From NCBI GenBank assembly GCA_963402885.1, contig OY727099.1, forward strand, positions 26,989,001 through 27,053,000: 64,000 nt of DNA, read 5' to 3'. The notes under the pieces are model-generated. The model saw nothing but the letters and a program-made list of their open reading frames with translations. It made no database searches and was not told where the DNA came from. This stretch comes from Antedon bifida (taxonomy: Eukaryota; Echinodermata; Crinoidea; Comatulida; Antedonidae). Positions 11,901-20,995 of this stretch are shown here, in pieces. Position 1 is the stretch's first letter. Each line of letters begins with the position of its first letter. The position numbers and the translations under genes were made by a program.

Positions 11901-14153
11901 AATGTTCAGGTCATATACATTTCGCATGGAAATGCTCAATTGGCAGGGAACACTATGTACATGGCATATATTATACTCCGGATTGTCAAAAACTTAATGT
12001 TAAAGACCATTTTATTTGTAAAAATAATGCATTTTGAAACATGAAACCAGGTCATTCCTCCTTGTTTTAAAAGAGAATGCACTATTGAATGTTCTCTAAC
12101 GTCATAACGTCATAACTTTTGGGCAAACATGCAACACCCATACAGATGAACATGATGATAATGATGTGAAAGAAGCAACAAACACCAAGATGTTGAACAT
12201 GCAACATCAGAGGATGAATGACTGTAACAGAATGCTGCTGATCAATGTTGAAGTGATTTAAAGACCCTTATTTTGCATATTTTCAATATTTAATAAATCA
12301 TATATAGGGCATATGGCGATACTTTTTTCATCTTTAAACAGTTAAATATGTAACTGGGGGACTAGCTCAAATGGTAGAGCTCTCACTTAGCATGTGAGAG
12401 GTACCGGGATCATTGCCCGGGTATTCCAATCTATTTTTCATAGATTTCAGCAAGGACCAACTAAAATCTGAATCTGGAAAAGAAAGTCTATGCATGCCGA
12501 GTAAAGAGCGTTTGACGTGAAATACCTAGGGTATATTCTCTTTTTATCATAAATAAGCCATACAACGAACATTTAAAGCAAGGAATGTTTCAAAATGCAT
12601 TATTTTTACAAAGTCAACAAGGCCATATACATGGCTGTAGTCGCGTGCGTAAATTTGAGTTATTGTTTACTGACCGACCAACTGACCGAAATTGCTGAAA
12701 ATGTTTAAAAATGTTCACATTTTTAAAAACATTTCCTCCAAGTATTAAATAATATCCAGTGTCAAAATAACGAAAAAATATGAATATAAGTTAGTGTTTA
12801 CCAACTGACCGACTAACCGAAATTGCTGAAAATGTAAAAAAATTTGTAAAAACATTTATATTTGCCTCCAAGTATTAATATGCAGTGTCAAAATAACGAA
12901 AAAATATGAATATGAGTTAGTGTTTACCGACTGACATAGTGAGCAATAGAGTCGCGTTTGCACGCAACTCAAAATTGCATATAAATGGTCGGATATGTAC
13001 TGTGTACATAGGTATTTGCCAATTGTCTTTTGTTTACTAAACCAACTTTGATTAGCCACTGACAGTTATTCTTTGTAATTTATTGACTTTCTATTTTCTT
13101 TTTGTAACAATTCACTTTACCTGATGATGTGCTATGCCCAAAATATGTTTTAAGGCAGAGTTAAAACTTTGATTTAGATTTTTCTACAGTATTCATATCC
13201 TCTGCCTATGTAGCTCTTTGATTTTTAAAGTTTTCAATAAATTAACTTACTTCCGAGCATTTGAGGGCAAACTGTTGTATTAGACTAAATAGAAATGTAT
13301 ATGTTCCAAACAATATGACACCAAAAGTAATGCTCTACGACAAATATTTCTTGAGATACGGTAAAGAGATATGAATAGGTCAATGAGAGGTCAATAACCT
13401 CACTTCCGGTCATTTTGGGATAAAATATTTCATTACACCAAATAAAAATATGCATGTTCTGAACAATTTGGGCCTAATCTTAATTCTCTATGACAAGCCA
13501 TTACCGAGATATGATAAGACCAGGTCAAAGGTCAAACTGCCAGAAACTGTAGTAGCGGCCATTTTTTGACAAACTTTTCTGTTAGAGCAAATAGGAATGT
13601 ATATATTGTGAACTATTTGATACCAAAATCGATACTCTACGACAAGCGGTTACAAAGTTATAGACCAATTTAAAATAGCATCCATTTTGGACGCCATCTT
13701 GGATTTCTCGGAGAGCACAAGGAGGATTTTTCAGGACTTTTAGTATGATGTTCCAATCATAGTTCTCGACCTTTCCTGAAAAAATTAGCTTGTTACCAGA
13801 AATTTCCGGGTCTGCCTATACTTATGAACTAATGCTCTTGGACTATAAGGCAAAATAGAATAGACGAAAAAAACCTTTCTGTTAATCGCCACTCCATCTT
13901 CACAATCCATCACAGCACAATCTACTGCTAGGCCCTCTAACTTTCCTAACTTCTTTTGTTCACTCCCGGGAACATACATCACGGCCCGCCGAGGTGTGAA
14001 AACCGATTGCCTTCTGATTGACGAGGCAGGGCCTAGCAGTTGAACGTGTATATCTGAAGAGTTAATTCTAGACCTAACCCATCTTTTACATGAAAGTAAT
14101 CTATAATGTTTAACATATGAGTGAGCAATGTGTTTGGCTAAAGGAAAACTCAT
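8933..14153 (-). CDS. CLYBL: Citramalyl-CoA lyase, mitochondrial (CLYBL), complete, 354 aa
   Basis: CLYBL cleaves citramalyl-CoA to acetyl-CoA and pyruvate in the mitochondrial breakdown of itaconate. Six exons in minus-strand order: 14153-13875, 10515-10324, 10170-9972, 9838-9725, 9447-9269, 9034-8933. They total 1065 nt with consistent phases. Motifs of the CitE/HpcH aldolase family are present: RRAVMYVPGS, DCAVMDCEDGVA, AVRINAMDSG, TLMLPKV, FGSDDF, YARQKVVTTAKAFGLQAID, GATMGFTGKQVIHPNQ, and the C-terminal GSMIDMPL, which keeps the aspartate equivalent to human Asp320. The N-terminus (MSFPLAKHIAHSYVKHY) is basic with no acidic residue in its first ~35 positions, as expected for a mitochondrial presequence. 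ATG at 14153 is chosen as the first methionine in frame. The intron after 9972 has a GC donor. The first intron (3.4 kb) carries a foldback element. Human CLYBL is 340 residues. Confidence 0.93.
9566..9633. mobile_element. Partial palindromic MITE copy in CLYBL intron
   Basis: End fragment of the MITE family: ATGGGCATTTTTTTGTCAC, then AAAGTTTGATAGTGTAGACA, then GAGATTTA. The left half is missing. Confidence 0.55.
12005..12620. repeat. Nested inverted-repeat unit inside the foldback element
   Basis: The 26-base arm that includes GTAAAAATAATGCATTTTGA (about 12016-12040) has an exact reverse-complement partner at about 12588-12614. The enclosed ~550 bp includes the tRNA-like sequence. This looks like a smaller element, or an inner layer of the same one, nested in the large foldback. 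Confidence 0.65.
12356..12428 (+). ncRNA. Degenerate tRNA-Ala(AGC)-like sequence (pseudogene or SINE head)
   Basis: It is 73 bases long. It has a D arm TAGCTCAAATGGTAGAGC, an anticodon stem-loop CTCAC-TTAGCAT-GTGAG (perfect 5-bp stem, anticodon AGC) and a T stem CCGGG/CCCGG. The acceptor stem GGGGGAC/GTATTCC pairs poorly and the T loop is ATCATTG instead of a TTCRANY type, so box B is degraded (about three mismatches). Box A is nearly intact. It resembles a decayed tRNA-Ala or a tRNA-derived SINE more than a working gene. Confidence 0.6.
12665..12937. repeat. ~129-bp tandem duplication in the foldback element
   Basis: GTTTACTGACCGACC (12665), GTTTACCAACTGACCG (12794) and GTTTACCGACTGAC (12923) start about 2.1 copies of a unit. 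The unit also contains CCGAAATTGCTGAAAATG, CCTCCAAGTATTAA and CAGTGTCAAAATAACG. Confidence 0.75.
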
Positions 14154-14270
14154 AATTCGCAAATAAATTAGTTCTTATTTTCGTTATGAACTTTTCGAAA
14201 CGTACACCGGCGGCGTACGTAAAGTTTGTTTACCTTTGGCGCCCTCTACAGTAATTACAAATAAACCAAA
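14154..14270. promoter_or_regulatory. Shared head-to-head promoter region of CLYBL and HSCB
   Basis: Only 117 bp separate the CLYBL ATG (minus strand) from the HSCB ATG (plus strand). The region has a small CpG-rich patch (CGTACACCGGCGGCGTACGT, about 14200-14219), unusual in this AT-rich window. Both products are mitochondrial. Transcription start sites cannot be placed from sequence alone. Confidence 0.65.
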
Positions 14271-15215
14271 ATGGCAGCGCCCATGGCAATGTTTCGAATC
14301 CAAAGTTCTAAATTTGTGTTACGGCAGTGTTTTGTGAAGTTTAAATGTATATTACCAAAACCAAATAATGTACATGTTATTGAAGTAAATAAAATATGTA
14401 ATTTTAGGGCCTTTTCAAGCTTACGTAACTATAAATACCGTGTCAGAATGTTAGATGGTTCGCCAGGCCCAGAAACTTTTCTGAAGACTGGCGATCCAGT
14501 TGCAACTAAGGTGATATCGTCCGCTCGTTTTGGGAGTGGTATGTGTAAGGTTATTGGGCCTAAGCATGTCGTTGGATACGATACATACAGTCTAATTCGC
14601 TTTTGTCATACTTCGTCAGTATGTTGGAATTGTTCAGCCTCAAATTCACAACCTGAAATTGGCATAAATTTTTTTTGTGAATCTTGCAAAATGATTCAAC
14701 CCTGTCAAGAAAATATTGACTATTTTCAAAGAATGAGTTTAACAAAATCATTTGAAATAGATACAAAGGAACTTACACAAACATTCCGAAATTTTCAACG
14801 CTTACTTCATCCAGATAAGTTCAGTCAGAAGTCTCCTAAGGAACAAGAATTCTCAGCTGGTCAGTCCTCTGCTGTCAACAAAGCATATTCAACTTTATTA
14901 AAACCTTTAAATAGAGGATTGTATCTATTGGAACTTCTAGGCCATCCAATTGAAGAAGGCGACTCAATGGTCGATAAAGTATTTCTTATGGATATGATGG
15001 AGTTAAATGAAGAGTTATCTGATACAACCAACCTAGAAATTGTGAAGAAAATCGGCGAAGAAAATGAATTGAATATTAAAGAGTTAATGATACAACTTGC
15101 AGAGCTATTTAGGAATGACCAGTTGAAAGAAGCGAGAGATGTCTTAGCAAAACTAAAATATTACACAAACATTGACGACAAAGTGAAAGAAAAACTTGGT
15201 ACATCAACAGTTTAA
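14271..15215 (+). CDS. HSCB: Iron-sulfur cluster co-chaperone HscB (mitochondrial J-protein), 314 aa, single exon
   Basis: HSCB delivers the scaffold ISCU to the mitochondrial Hsp70 during iron-sulfur cluster transfer. The open frame has no intron. The N-terminal zinc site has the two CxxC pairs of animal HSCB: CWNC (Cys118, Cys121) and CESC (Cys136, Cys139). The J domain follows (about 151-215), with the HPD triad at 180-182 in LLHPDKF. The helical C-terminal domain has RGLYLLELLG, DMMELNEEL and AKLKYYTNID. The first 37 residues have no acidic residue and are rich in Arg/Lys, fitting a transit peptide. Residues about 40-115 are extra compared with the ~235-residue human protein and I recognise nothing in them. 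The first ATG has a good context (CAAAATGG). An AATAAA lies at 15219, just after the stop. Confidence 0.95.
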   Translation: MAAPMAMFRIQSSKFVLRQCFVKFKCILPKPNNVHVIEVNKICNFRAFSSLRNYKYRVRMLDGSPGPETFLKTGDPVATKVISSARFGSGMCKVIGPKHVVGYDTYSLIRFCHTSSVCWNCSASNSQPEIGINFFCESCKMIQPCQENIDYFQRMSLTKSFEIDTKELTQTFRNFQRLLHPDKFSQKSPKEQEFSAGQSSAVNKAYSTLLKPLNRGLYLLELLGHPIEEGDSMVDKVFLMDMMELNEELSDTTNLEIVKKIGEENELNIKELMIQLAELFRNDQLKEARDVLAKLKYYTNIDDKVKEKLGTSTV

Positions 15216-15899
15216 TCAAATAAAGATTTATAAATCAACAATTAAACTTGTTATATTATGATATATTTTGCATATTTGTTATTGATGTATTGCAGTAATA
15301 TATGAGAATTGAGAACACATCAGATATTAGATTTAAATTAATATAATTCGGTTTGTAAGCAGTTATTAGTTTATAAAGTCACTAAAGTTTATAAAAAAAA
15401 CTTATTGCAATAATTCTTTTGTTTTAAATATTGTGTATTTGCAGTTATCATCATATTTAATTCTTGTTCCATTCATAAAATGTGATGTACGGTTGCGGGA
15501 GGGAAGATATACAGGGAGCAGCTATGAATGGTTCATGCGTCCTGAAAAATAATGCTGAAAAAATTTGGCTCTGATCTATTTTTTACACAGCTCAAATTCT
15601 ACCCTCTAGCCTATGACTCTCTGAAATAAAAAATATATAAAAAATTAATTAATTACTGAAGAAATATTTGTTTCTCTGGGCTCAACAAGAGAACTAAAAA
15701 TCAAAGTTATACAAATCATTTTGCACACAAGAAAAAAAAAATTAATTTACATGCGCCCTCTATCTATATTTGTCGCCATCTTTTACAAAATCACACACGG
15801 AAGAAAAGTCGACGACGTACGATCGCTGACTACTCGCATTGCACGTCACGTCGTACGGCGGGGAAGGATCGCGTAGAGTGGGGCGTGAACTTTTGTAGA
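15216..15899 (+). promoter_or_regulatory. HSCB-WASF intergenic region with putative WASF core promoter
   Basis: The first 500 bp are AT-rich with no gene. From about 15770 the composition shifts. There is a CGCCATCTTTT word (YY1-like), a CACGGAAGAA word (ETS-like) and a CpG-rich stretch containing GTCGACGACGTACGATCG and CACGTCACGTCGTACGGCG (about 15810-15860). This is the likely promoter of the downstream gene. The transcription start is not determined. Confidence 0.45.
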
Positions 15900-15965
15900 G
15901 TCCGGCCTGTCATAAGAGTTTGCGACATTCTGTGTTGTTTCTTGATAAATTCACTTCGTAATGTG
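15900..15965 (+). other. Putative non-coding first exon of WASF
   Basis: It ends in a strong donor (AATGTG|GTAAGTAATT, exon end 15965) just downstream of the CpG-rich promoter-like stretch. Its 3' partner would be the acceptor at 20964-20965. The 5' limit is a guess. No other exon-like sequence was seen in between. Confidence 0.4.
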
Positions 15966-16084
15966 GTAAGTAATTTTGTGTTTGGAGACTACTACTTTTT
16001 GTGATTTAAAGGGTTACTTTACATAACATTATTATATACAGCTACTGAGCAAGTTATAACCGAGAAGGGAGGACAACTCCGTCT

Positions 16085-16215
16085 GAAGCTAGGCCTAGCC
16101 TAGCTAGCTAGTGGCCTATATAGGCCTATAGGATCCCAGAGTAGCTAGGCTAGCTTTACTACTAACTAGGCCTACTACTCTACCTTACGCCTAGAGAGGC
16201 CTAGTGTACCATCAG
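16085..16215. repeat. TAGGCCTA-rich simple sequence
   Basis: Dense CTAGGCCTAGCC, TAGCTAGCTAG and TATAGGCCTATA words in the first WASF intron. The TAGGCCTA word recurs elsewhere in the window (for example 16475, 39904, 45176, 63623). Confidence 0.6.
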
Positions 16216-16254
16216 TTAGTTAGTGTAGGAGGCCTGGGCAGCCAGACTACAAAC

Positions 16255-16291
16255 AATACAACAAGCAAGGTTCAACCTTGCTTGTTGTATT
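16255..16291. repeat. Perfect 37-bp palindrome
   Basis: Two 18-base arms (AATACAACAAGCAAGGTT and its exact reverse complement) are separated by a single base. It would form a tight hairpin or cruciform. Confidence 0.9.
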
Positions 16292-18498
16292 GACGAGAAT
16301 GAATCCGGGAACATGTAATACAGTATAACTGTATATATATTGTGCAAGTTTAACGCTGATTATTTAATATTATTAATTACCTAGGCTTAATTTGTTTATT
16401 AGAAGCCTAGGCTACTATCCTAGAGGCCTATATAATAAATTAATATAAATATAAAATGTTAAATAATTTGAATGTATTATTATAGGCCTATCTATTAATA
16501 TTAATTAATTGTTCTCAGCGGCAATGATCAGGACCATGAACGATCGGATGCAGTTTTTTAAGGCATCCTTAATCTACACCTGATCCCTAACTCTTTTTCG
16601 ATTAATGTTTATCGTCCACAGTATTGCTGGATAACAAAGTTCTTATTTCCTAAATTTACTTTTTCTTTCAAAGCTTGTAGACCTAGGCCACAAAAAAGGC
16701 CTCCTTTTCCAATCTCTCCAATCAACTTAGCTATCGTTAAAATATGGAGCAAATTAATTTGAATGTCTACAAAAAATAATTTTTTTTCACTGTCAGTTTT
16801 GATTTAAAACAAACATTGTTGTTGCTTTTTGTTGTGTATTATAACCTTGATATCTTCTGTTGGACTTGAGATAACAATAGCTTTGATGCAAACAAAGACG
16901 TGTGACCTTAAATCCAAACTATAGTATTCTATTGAACTTCCATCTTGCTTCAATAAAAGCTATATTCTGCAATCTTTTTTTTAACAGCCTGAGTTACTTT
17001 TACATAAGTTACTCACCAGTATCCACATTGGCATCTTGTTAAAAGCATGGCTAGTTTTTTTACATTAATTGAGAGAGAGAGAAGGGTCATATAAGCTATA
17101 AGCTTCAAACCAACCCAACATTATTGTATTATTAAGCAAGTCTAATAACCAAGTATAAAACAACGCAGTATATAATTTTTTTTATTTTTTAACTAACACA
17201 AATCTAACATCAGTATTTCAGTTTGTACTTTTTGTGTTTATATTGTATGTTAGTTAAGTCAGACTAGACACGCCTTCCTCCACTAGTCATCCCTTTTTAG
17301 AGTGCAACTTCCAAATAAATTGTATGTATATCACTAGTTCAATATTATAAAGTTATAACAATACCATAAAACTCTCTTCCTAATGTTTGTTTTCAGTACT
17401 GTACTGTTAGCCTACACAACTATAAATAAAAAGAGTCCATATACTGTACAAAAGATTTGAATTTAAATAACCATACTTATATAAAAAGAGGCCAAACAAC
17501 AAGTCAAAATATGTTTTGGCAAAACTAATTGTTTACTTTGCATGATTTATATTTTCATGCCTTTTATGAAATAGAAATGGGAAGTAAAAGTTCTAATAGT
17601 TGTAAAACAAGAGCATTTCAAACAATTATATCCTTGATTCTTTATTGTTGTTTATAAACTGAGCCAGAAGTAGAAAAGGAAATGAAGTCAGGCCTTATAT
17701 CCTGTAAAAGCTGAAGGTGGAGCCTTACTAGATTCCCCAATGGCACTGCAAGTAGGCTTCACTAGTGTGTCAGCTTAACTATTTCATTTAGTTGATAGTA
17801 TTTCCACATGGACCAAATTATTCAGATAATGTAGTTTGTAGTCTGGTCAAATAAGCTACAGAAGTATTCAAAATATTAAATTCAATTATGTAATAAGCTT
17901 TTGGCAATCTTGTTATTTTTTGTCGAAGCTCTGTTGAAATTTGTTCCCTCGTCACGTTTGTCTTGCGTTTCTGAACTCACCTTTTTATTGCTGTGATAGC
18001 GCTCTAAGACCGGCACTAACAGCTTTATAGTTATGCGGATATTTATATTGAATCAATATTATATTTGGACACTGTAAATAACTGCAAAATGGCCTATTAA
18101 AAGTGTGATTGTATTAATCTTCATTTTTCGTTTTTGGGAAACCCAGATTATCATACTCTACTGTATAATATTTCTTCAGTTGATCATTTGCGCTAATAAC
18201 AAGTTGGTGAACCCTGAATCATTAACATAATGTAATAATAATATAATTAGATAAATCATTGATGTATAAAATGAACACTTCTGGCTGACTGGCTGGCTCA
18301 GAGTCATCAGCGAAAATATTGAAAATCAGATCAATGAAGTCAACAAAATGTGCCATGATTTCCTCAATGATAAGTGAGTTCCTGCATATGTTTGAATCTA
18401 AAGTGTTTAGAATATGTCCCAGAAAATTGTGTGAATGTATAAAATTCTTATAGGATTTGAGAATGTATTATACAGTAGGAAGAATTAGTTGGAAGAAA

Positions 18499-18668
18499 CA
18501 AAGCTCTGTCTACACTATCAAACTTTGTGACAAAAAAAGTGAGATGTGCCCATAATGGACATGATGATGTCATATCACTACTACAGTATATTTAAGCATA
18601 TCACTACCATATTTGCACACATCACACTTTTTTTGTCAAACTAGTTTAATAGTGTAGACCGAGATTAA
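18499..18668. mobile_element. Full palindromic MITE copy
   Basis: The left terminal repeat CTCTGTCTACACTATCAAAC is mirrored on the right by GTTTAATAGTGTAGACCGAG. The core contains ATGATGTCATATCACTAC. About 165 bp. It is the best preserved copy of the family in the window. Confidence 0.8.
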
Positions 18669-20965
18669 CAGAAATAGTGTTAATGATATGTTCTCTAACC
18701 TCCCCACTCCCCCACCCTGTTCTTCTCATGTTCTGTAGGTCCTACTATTATTTAATAGTATGGATTTCATGTGTCAAAGACAAGTTGTACAGAATATATT
18801 CAGATAAATCTGTGCCTGTTTCTATAGTTGTCACATTTTTCAAATTGTTTAAAATGTATCGTATTGATTTTCTTAATGCAGTATAGTTTCCAAGAAGTTA
18901 AAAAAAAACAGTAGAAATATTTTTGTTAAAATTAATAAGTGAAAAGTAGCATGTTGAAATTACAAATATAGTTTTAGTTTGCGATTTGAGCAGTAGATGA
19001 ATTACATCCCTCAAGACATATCTCAGACTATCGGTCTTCTTCGTATTCAACCGTAATCAAATATTATATTTTGTCTTGCATTATTATACGTGAAGGTATT
19101 GATTGGCAAAGCTTACAAATTCTTGTCGTTTATTACCAGGTCATTGCACATGCTCAGTGTTGTTTGTTACCAGGTCATTACACATGCTCAGTGGCTAGTG
19201 CTATAAATGACATGTTTGATTGAAATAAAATTTGTTTTTATCGATTTATGTTGCTTTACATTCCTACAGGAAAAGCCTGTAAAATCTCTGTCATTTTACA
19301 GTCTGTAATAAATTAGTAATAATTAAACTAGATTATTCAAAATGTCTACCTATATAATGCATTAATTCAAACCAATTTTTGTTGGGATTTAAATTAGAAT
19401 ATATATTTATTAAATATACCTGTACTACTTTTACTAATTCCTACAGTATTCAAACAATATCTATGAATTTGTTTAAAGCTAAAATTGTTTAAGACCGGAA
19501 TCTTTTGGGTTTTTAAAATTCGTAATCAAGCTCGGTTCTTTTTAGTGTTTAACACAAACTAAAGTACCCATTTCAAACAGAGATAACAGGCTTTAAATCA
19601 TCCATAGCCCACATTAATCATTAGACCCGTGTTAGCAGGTTATCTGTAGAGGACTTGCAGGGAATTTGGAGGAATAAGTTGCAATGATTGTGAATCATCT
19701 GTCGCATCACTGCTGTGTTAACCACAGGACACATGTAAACTGATCTAAGATTCTAGGATTCTAGTTCTTTCACCAATTTTAAGTTACAAGTGTTCACCTT
19801 ACTGCGTGCCCTGCAGGATACACAATAAAGCTACATTCCTAAGACAAGTATACCTCAACAACCAATCTAAACATAATTCATGCATTGAAAACATACATAA
19901 AGGAATAACCAAGAATGGTTGACTGAATTGAAGACCAACAAGTTTTTTAGTTTTATACCCATGTTAAATAGTACAAAAGTAATTTGAGTGAATCTCATAT
20001 CAAAGGTGTCTGCTACCAGTAACATTGCAATGATTGTCACATTACAGTAAGTCAGCTCGTACCTGTAGGAAAAGTTGCAGTAATTTCTTTCTGTACTGTA
20101 AACTGTATTCAAGGTGGTTGGCTCATTTGTGATCAGTTCATGTTCTGCTCCAATAAACGGCTATAAATCATTTTAATTTATTTATTCAGAAAGATAATAA
20201 ATATAGTGAAAATTATTTTTTAAAACTTTTTTCAAGATTGCAAAGAACCATTCTCAGTTTCTGTGTAGCAATTTTTTAAGATCAATTCACACTGAAAACA
20301 GCATCAAAATGTATCTAAGTTAAACTACCAAAACCGGTTTTGGGGAAAACTGTTCAGGCAATAAAATGTAATTTGAATTATGAGAGTGTGGCATTGCAGC
20401 GTTACAGCATAGCCAACAACAATTGCTGCATTTGATGCTTGTTCCATTGACTGAACTTAAATAAACGATTGATTCTATTGTGGAATCAATCATAGATTTG
20501 ATGGATTGAGTAGTAATTGTGTCAATATTATACTTCCTGGTTTGAGTTTGAAGTAAAATGGTGGTAATCTGGTATTAGCTGGTCCCTGTCACTTAATATG
20601 AAGTGGTTCTAATAAATGAAGGCCAGTGGTTGAGTAGAAAAAAAACTATTTCTTTTGGTATTTTTGTCATTAGATTTGTATTTGTAATGCATTTTAACAC
20701 CGTCTCAAAGCAAATGGGTTTGTTTTTATTTTATCAACATTTTCTTGTCAGAAAACAGGACAAATTTCAAATATCCAAGTGTTGAAATGATCAGTATCAC
20801 ATGGTGCATAGCCTCATTGAAAGGAATCATCTTATTTATTAAGTCTTTATTTAAGCATGACTTACATAGTGATGTACTGCTTTATTGGGGAGAAATCTGT
20901 AATCAGGAATGTCTACTGGTCGAACATTGACAAAAAATTGGTTTTTTTTTTTGTTTTTTTTTCAG

Positions 20966-20995
20966 ATGTGATTGTAAATTAATTTTTTATTGAAC
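20966..20995 (+). promoter_or_regulatory. 5' UTR segment of WASF exon 2 with start-stop uORF
   Basis: The exon starts right after the acceptor at 20964-20965 with ATGTGA, a minimal start-stop upstream frame. It lies 30 bases before the WASF ATG. If the proposed first exon (ending ...ATGTG) is joined, a second ATGTGA is created across the junction. Confidence 0.45.

Larger units (their letters stand above)
10667..13846. mobile_element. Foldback-type transposon with ~0.8-kb inverted arms, in CLYBL intron 1
   Basis: The left arm runs from TAGTCCAAGAGCATTAG (10667) to about 11475. The right arm runs from about 13020 to CTAATGCTCTTGGACTA (ending near 13846). The arms are near-identical in reverse orientation, with one indel close to the tip (extra CATAAGTATAGGCA in the right arm). 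Each arm contains degenerate internal repeats around CTTGTCGTAGAG and TATACATTCCTATTTG, spaced roughly 150 bp apart. The 1.5-kb middle has no transposase frame, so the element looks non-autonomous. Long arms built of sub-repeats are the hallmark of foldback/Galileo-like elements. No clean target-site duplication could be read. Confidence 0.8.
15966..20965 (+). other. Long first intron of WASF
   Basis: Five kilobases without coding signal. Notable contents are TAGGCCTA-rich DNA (16085-16215), a 37-bp palindrome (16255-16291), a MITE (18499-18668) and a pair of TTACCAGGTCATT(G/A)CACATG repeats near 19134-19190. The rest is plain AT-rich sequence. The short open frames here carry no recognisable domain. 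Confidence 0.5.

Noticed and set aside
12356-12428. Functional tRNA-Ala gene
   Set aside because: Acceptor stem pairs poorly and box B/T loop is broken, so only a tRNA-like relic is supported.
20603-20930. Two overlapping short frames before WASF exon 2 as extra N-terminal exons
   Set aside because: No family similarity. The WASF N-terminus is complete from the ATG at 20996.
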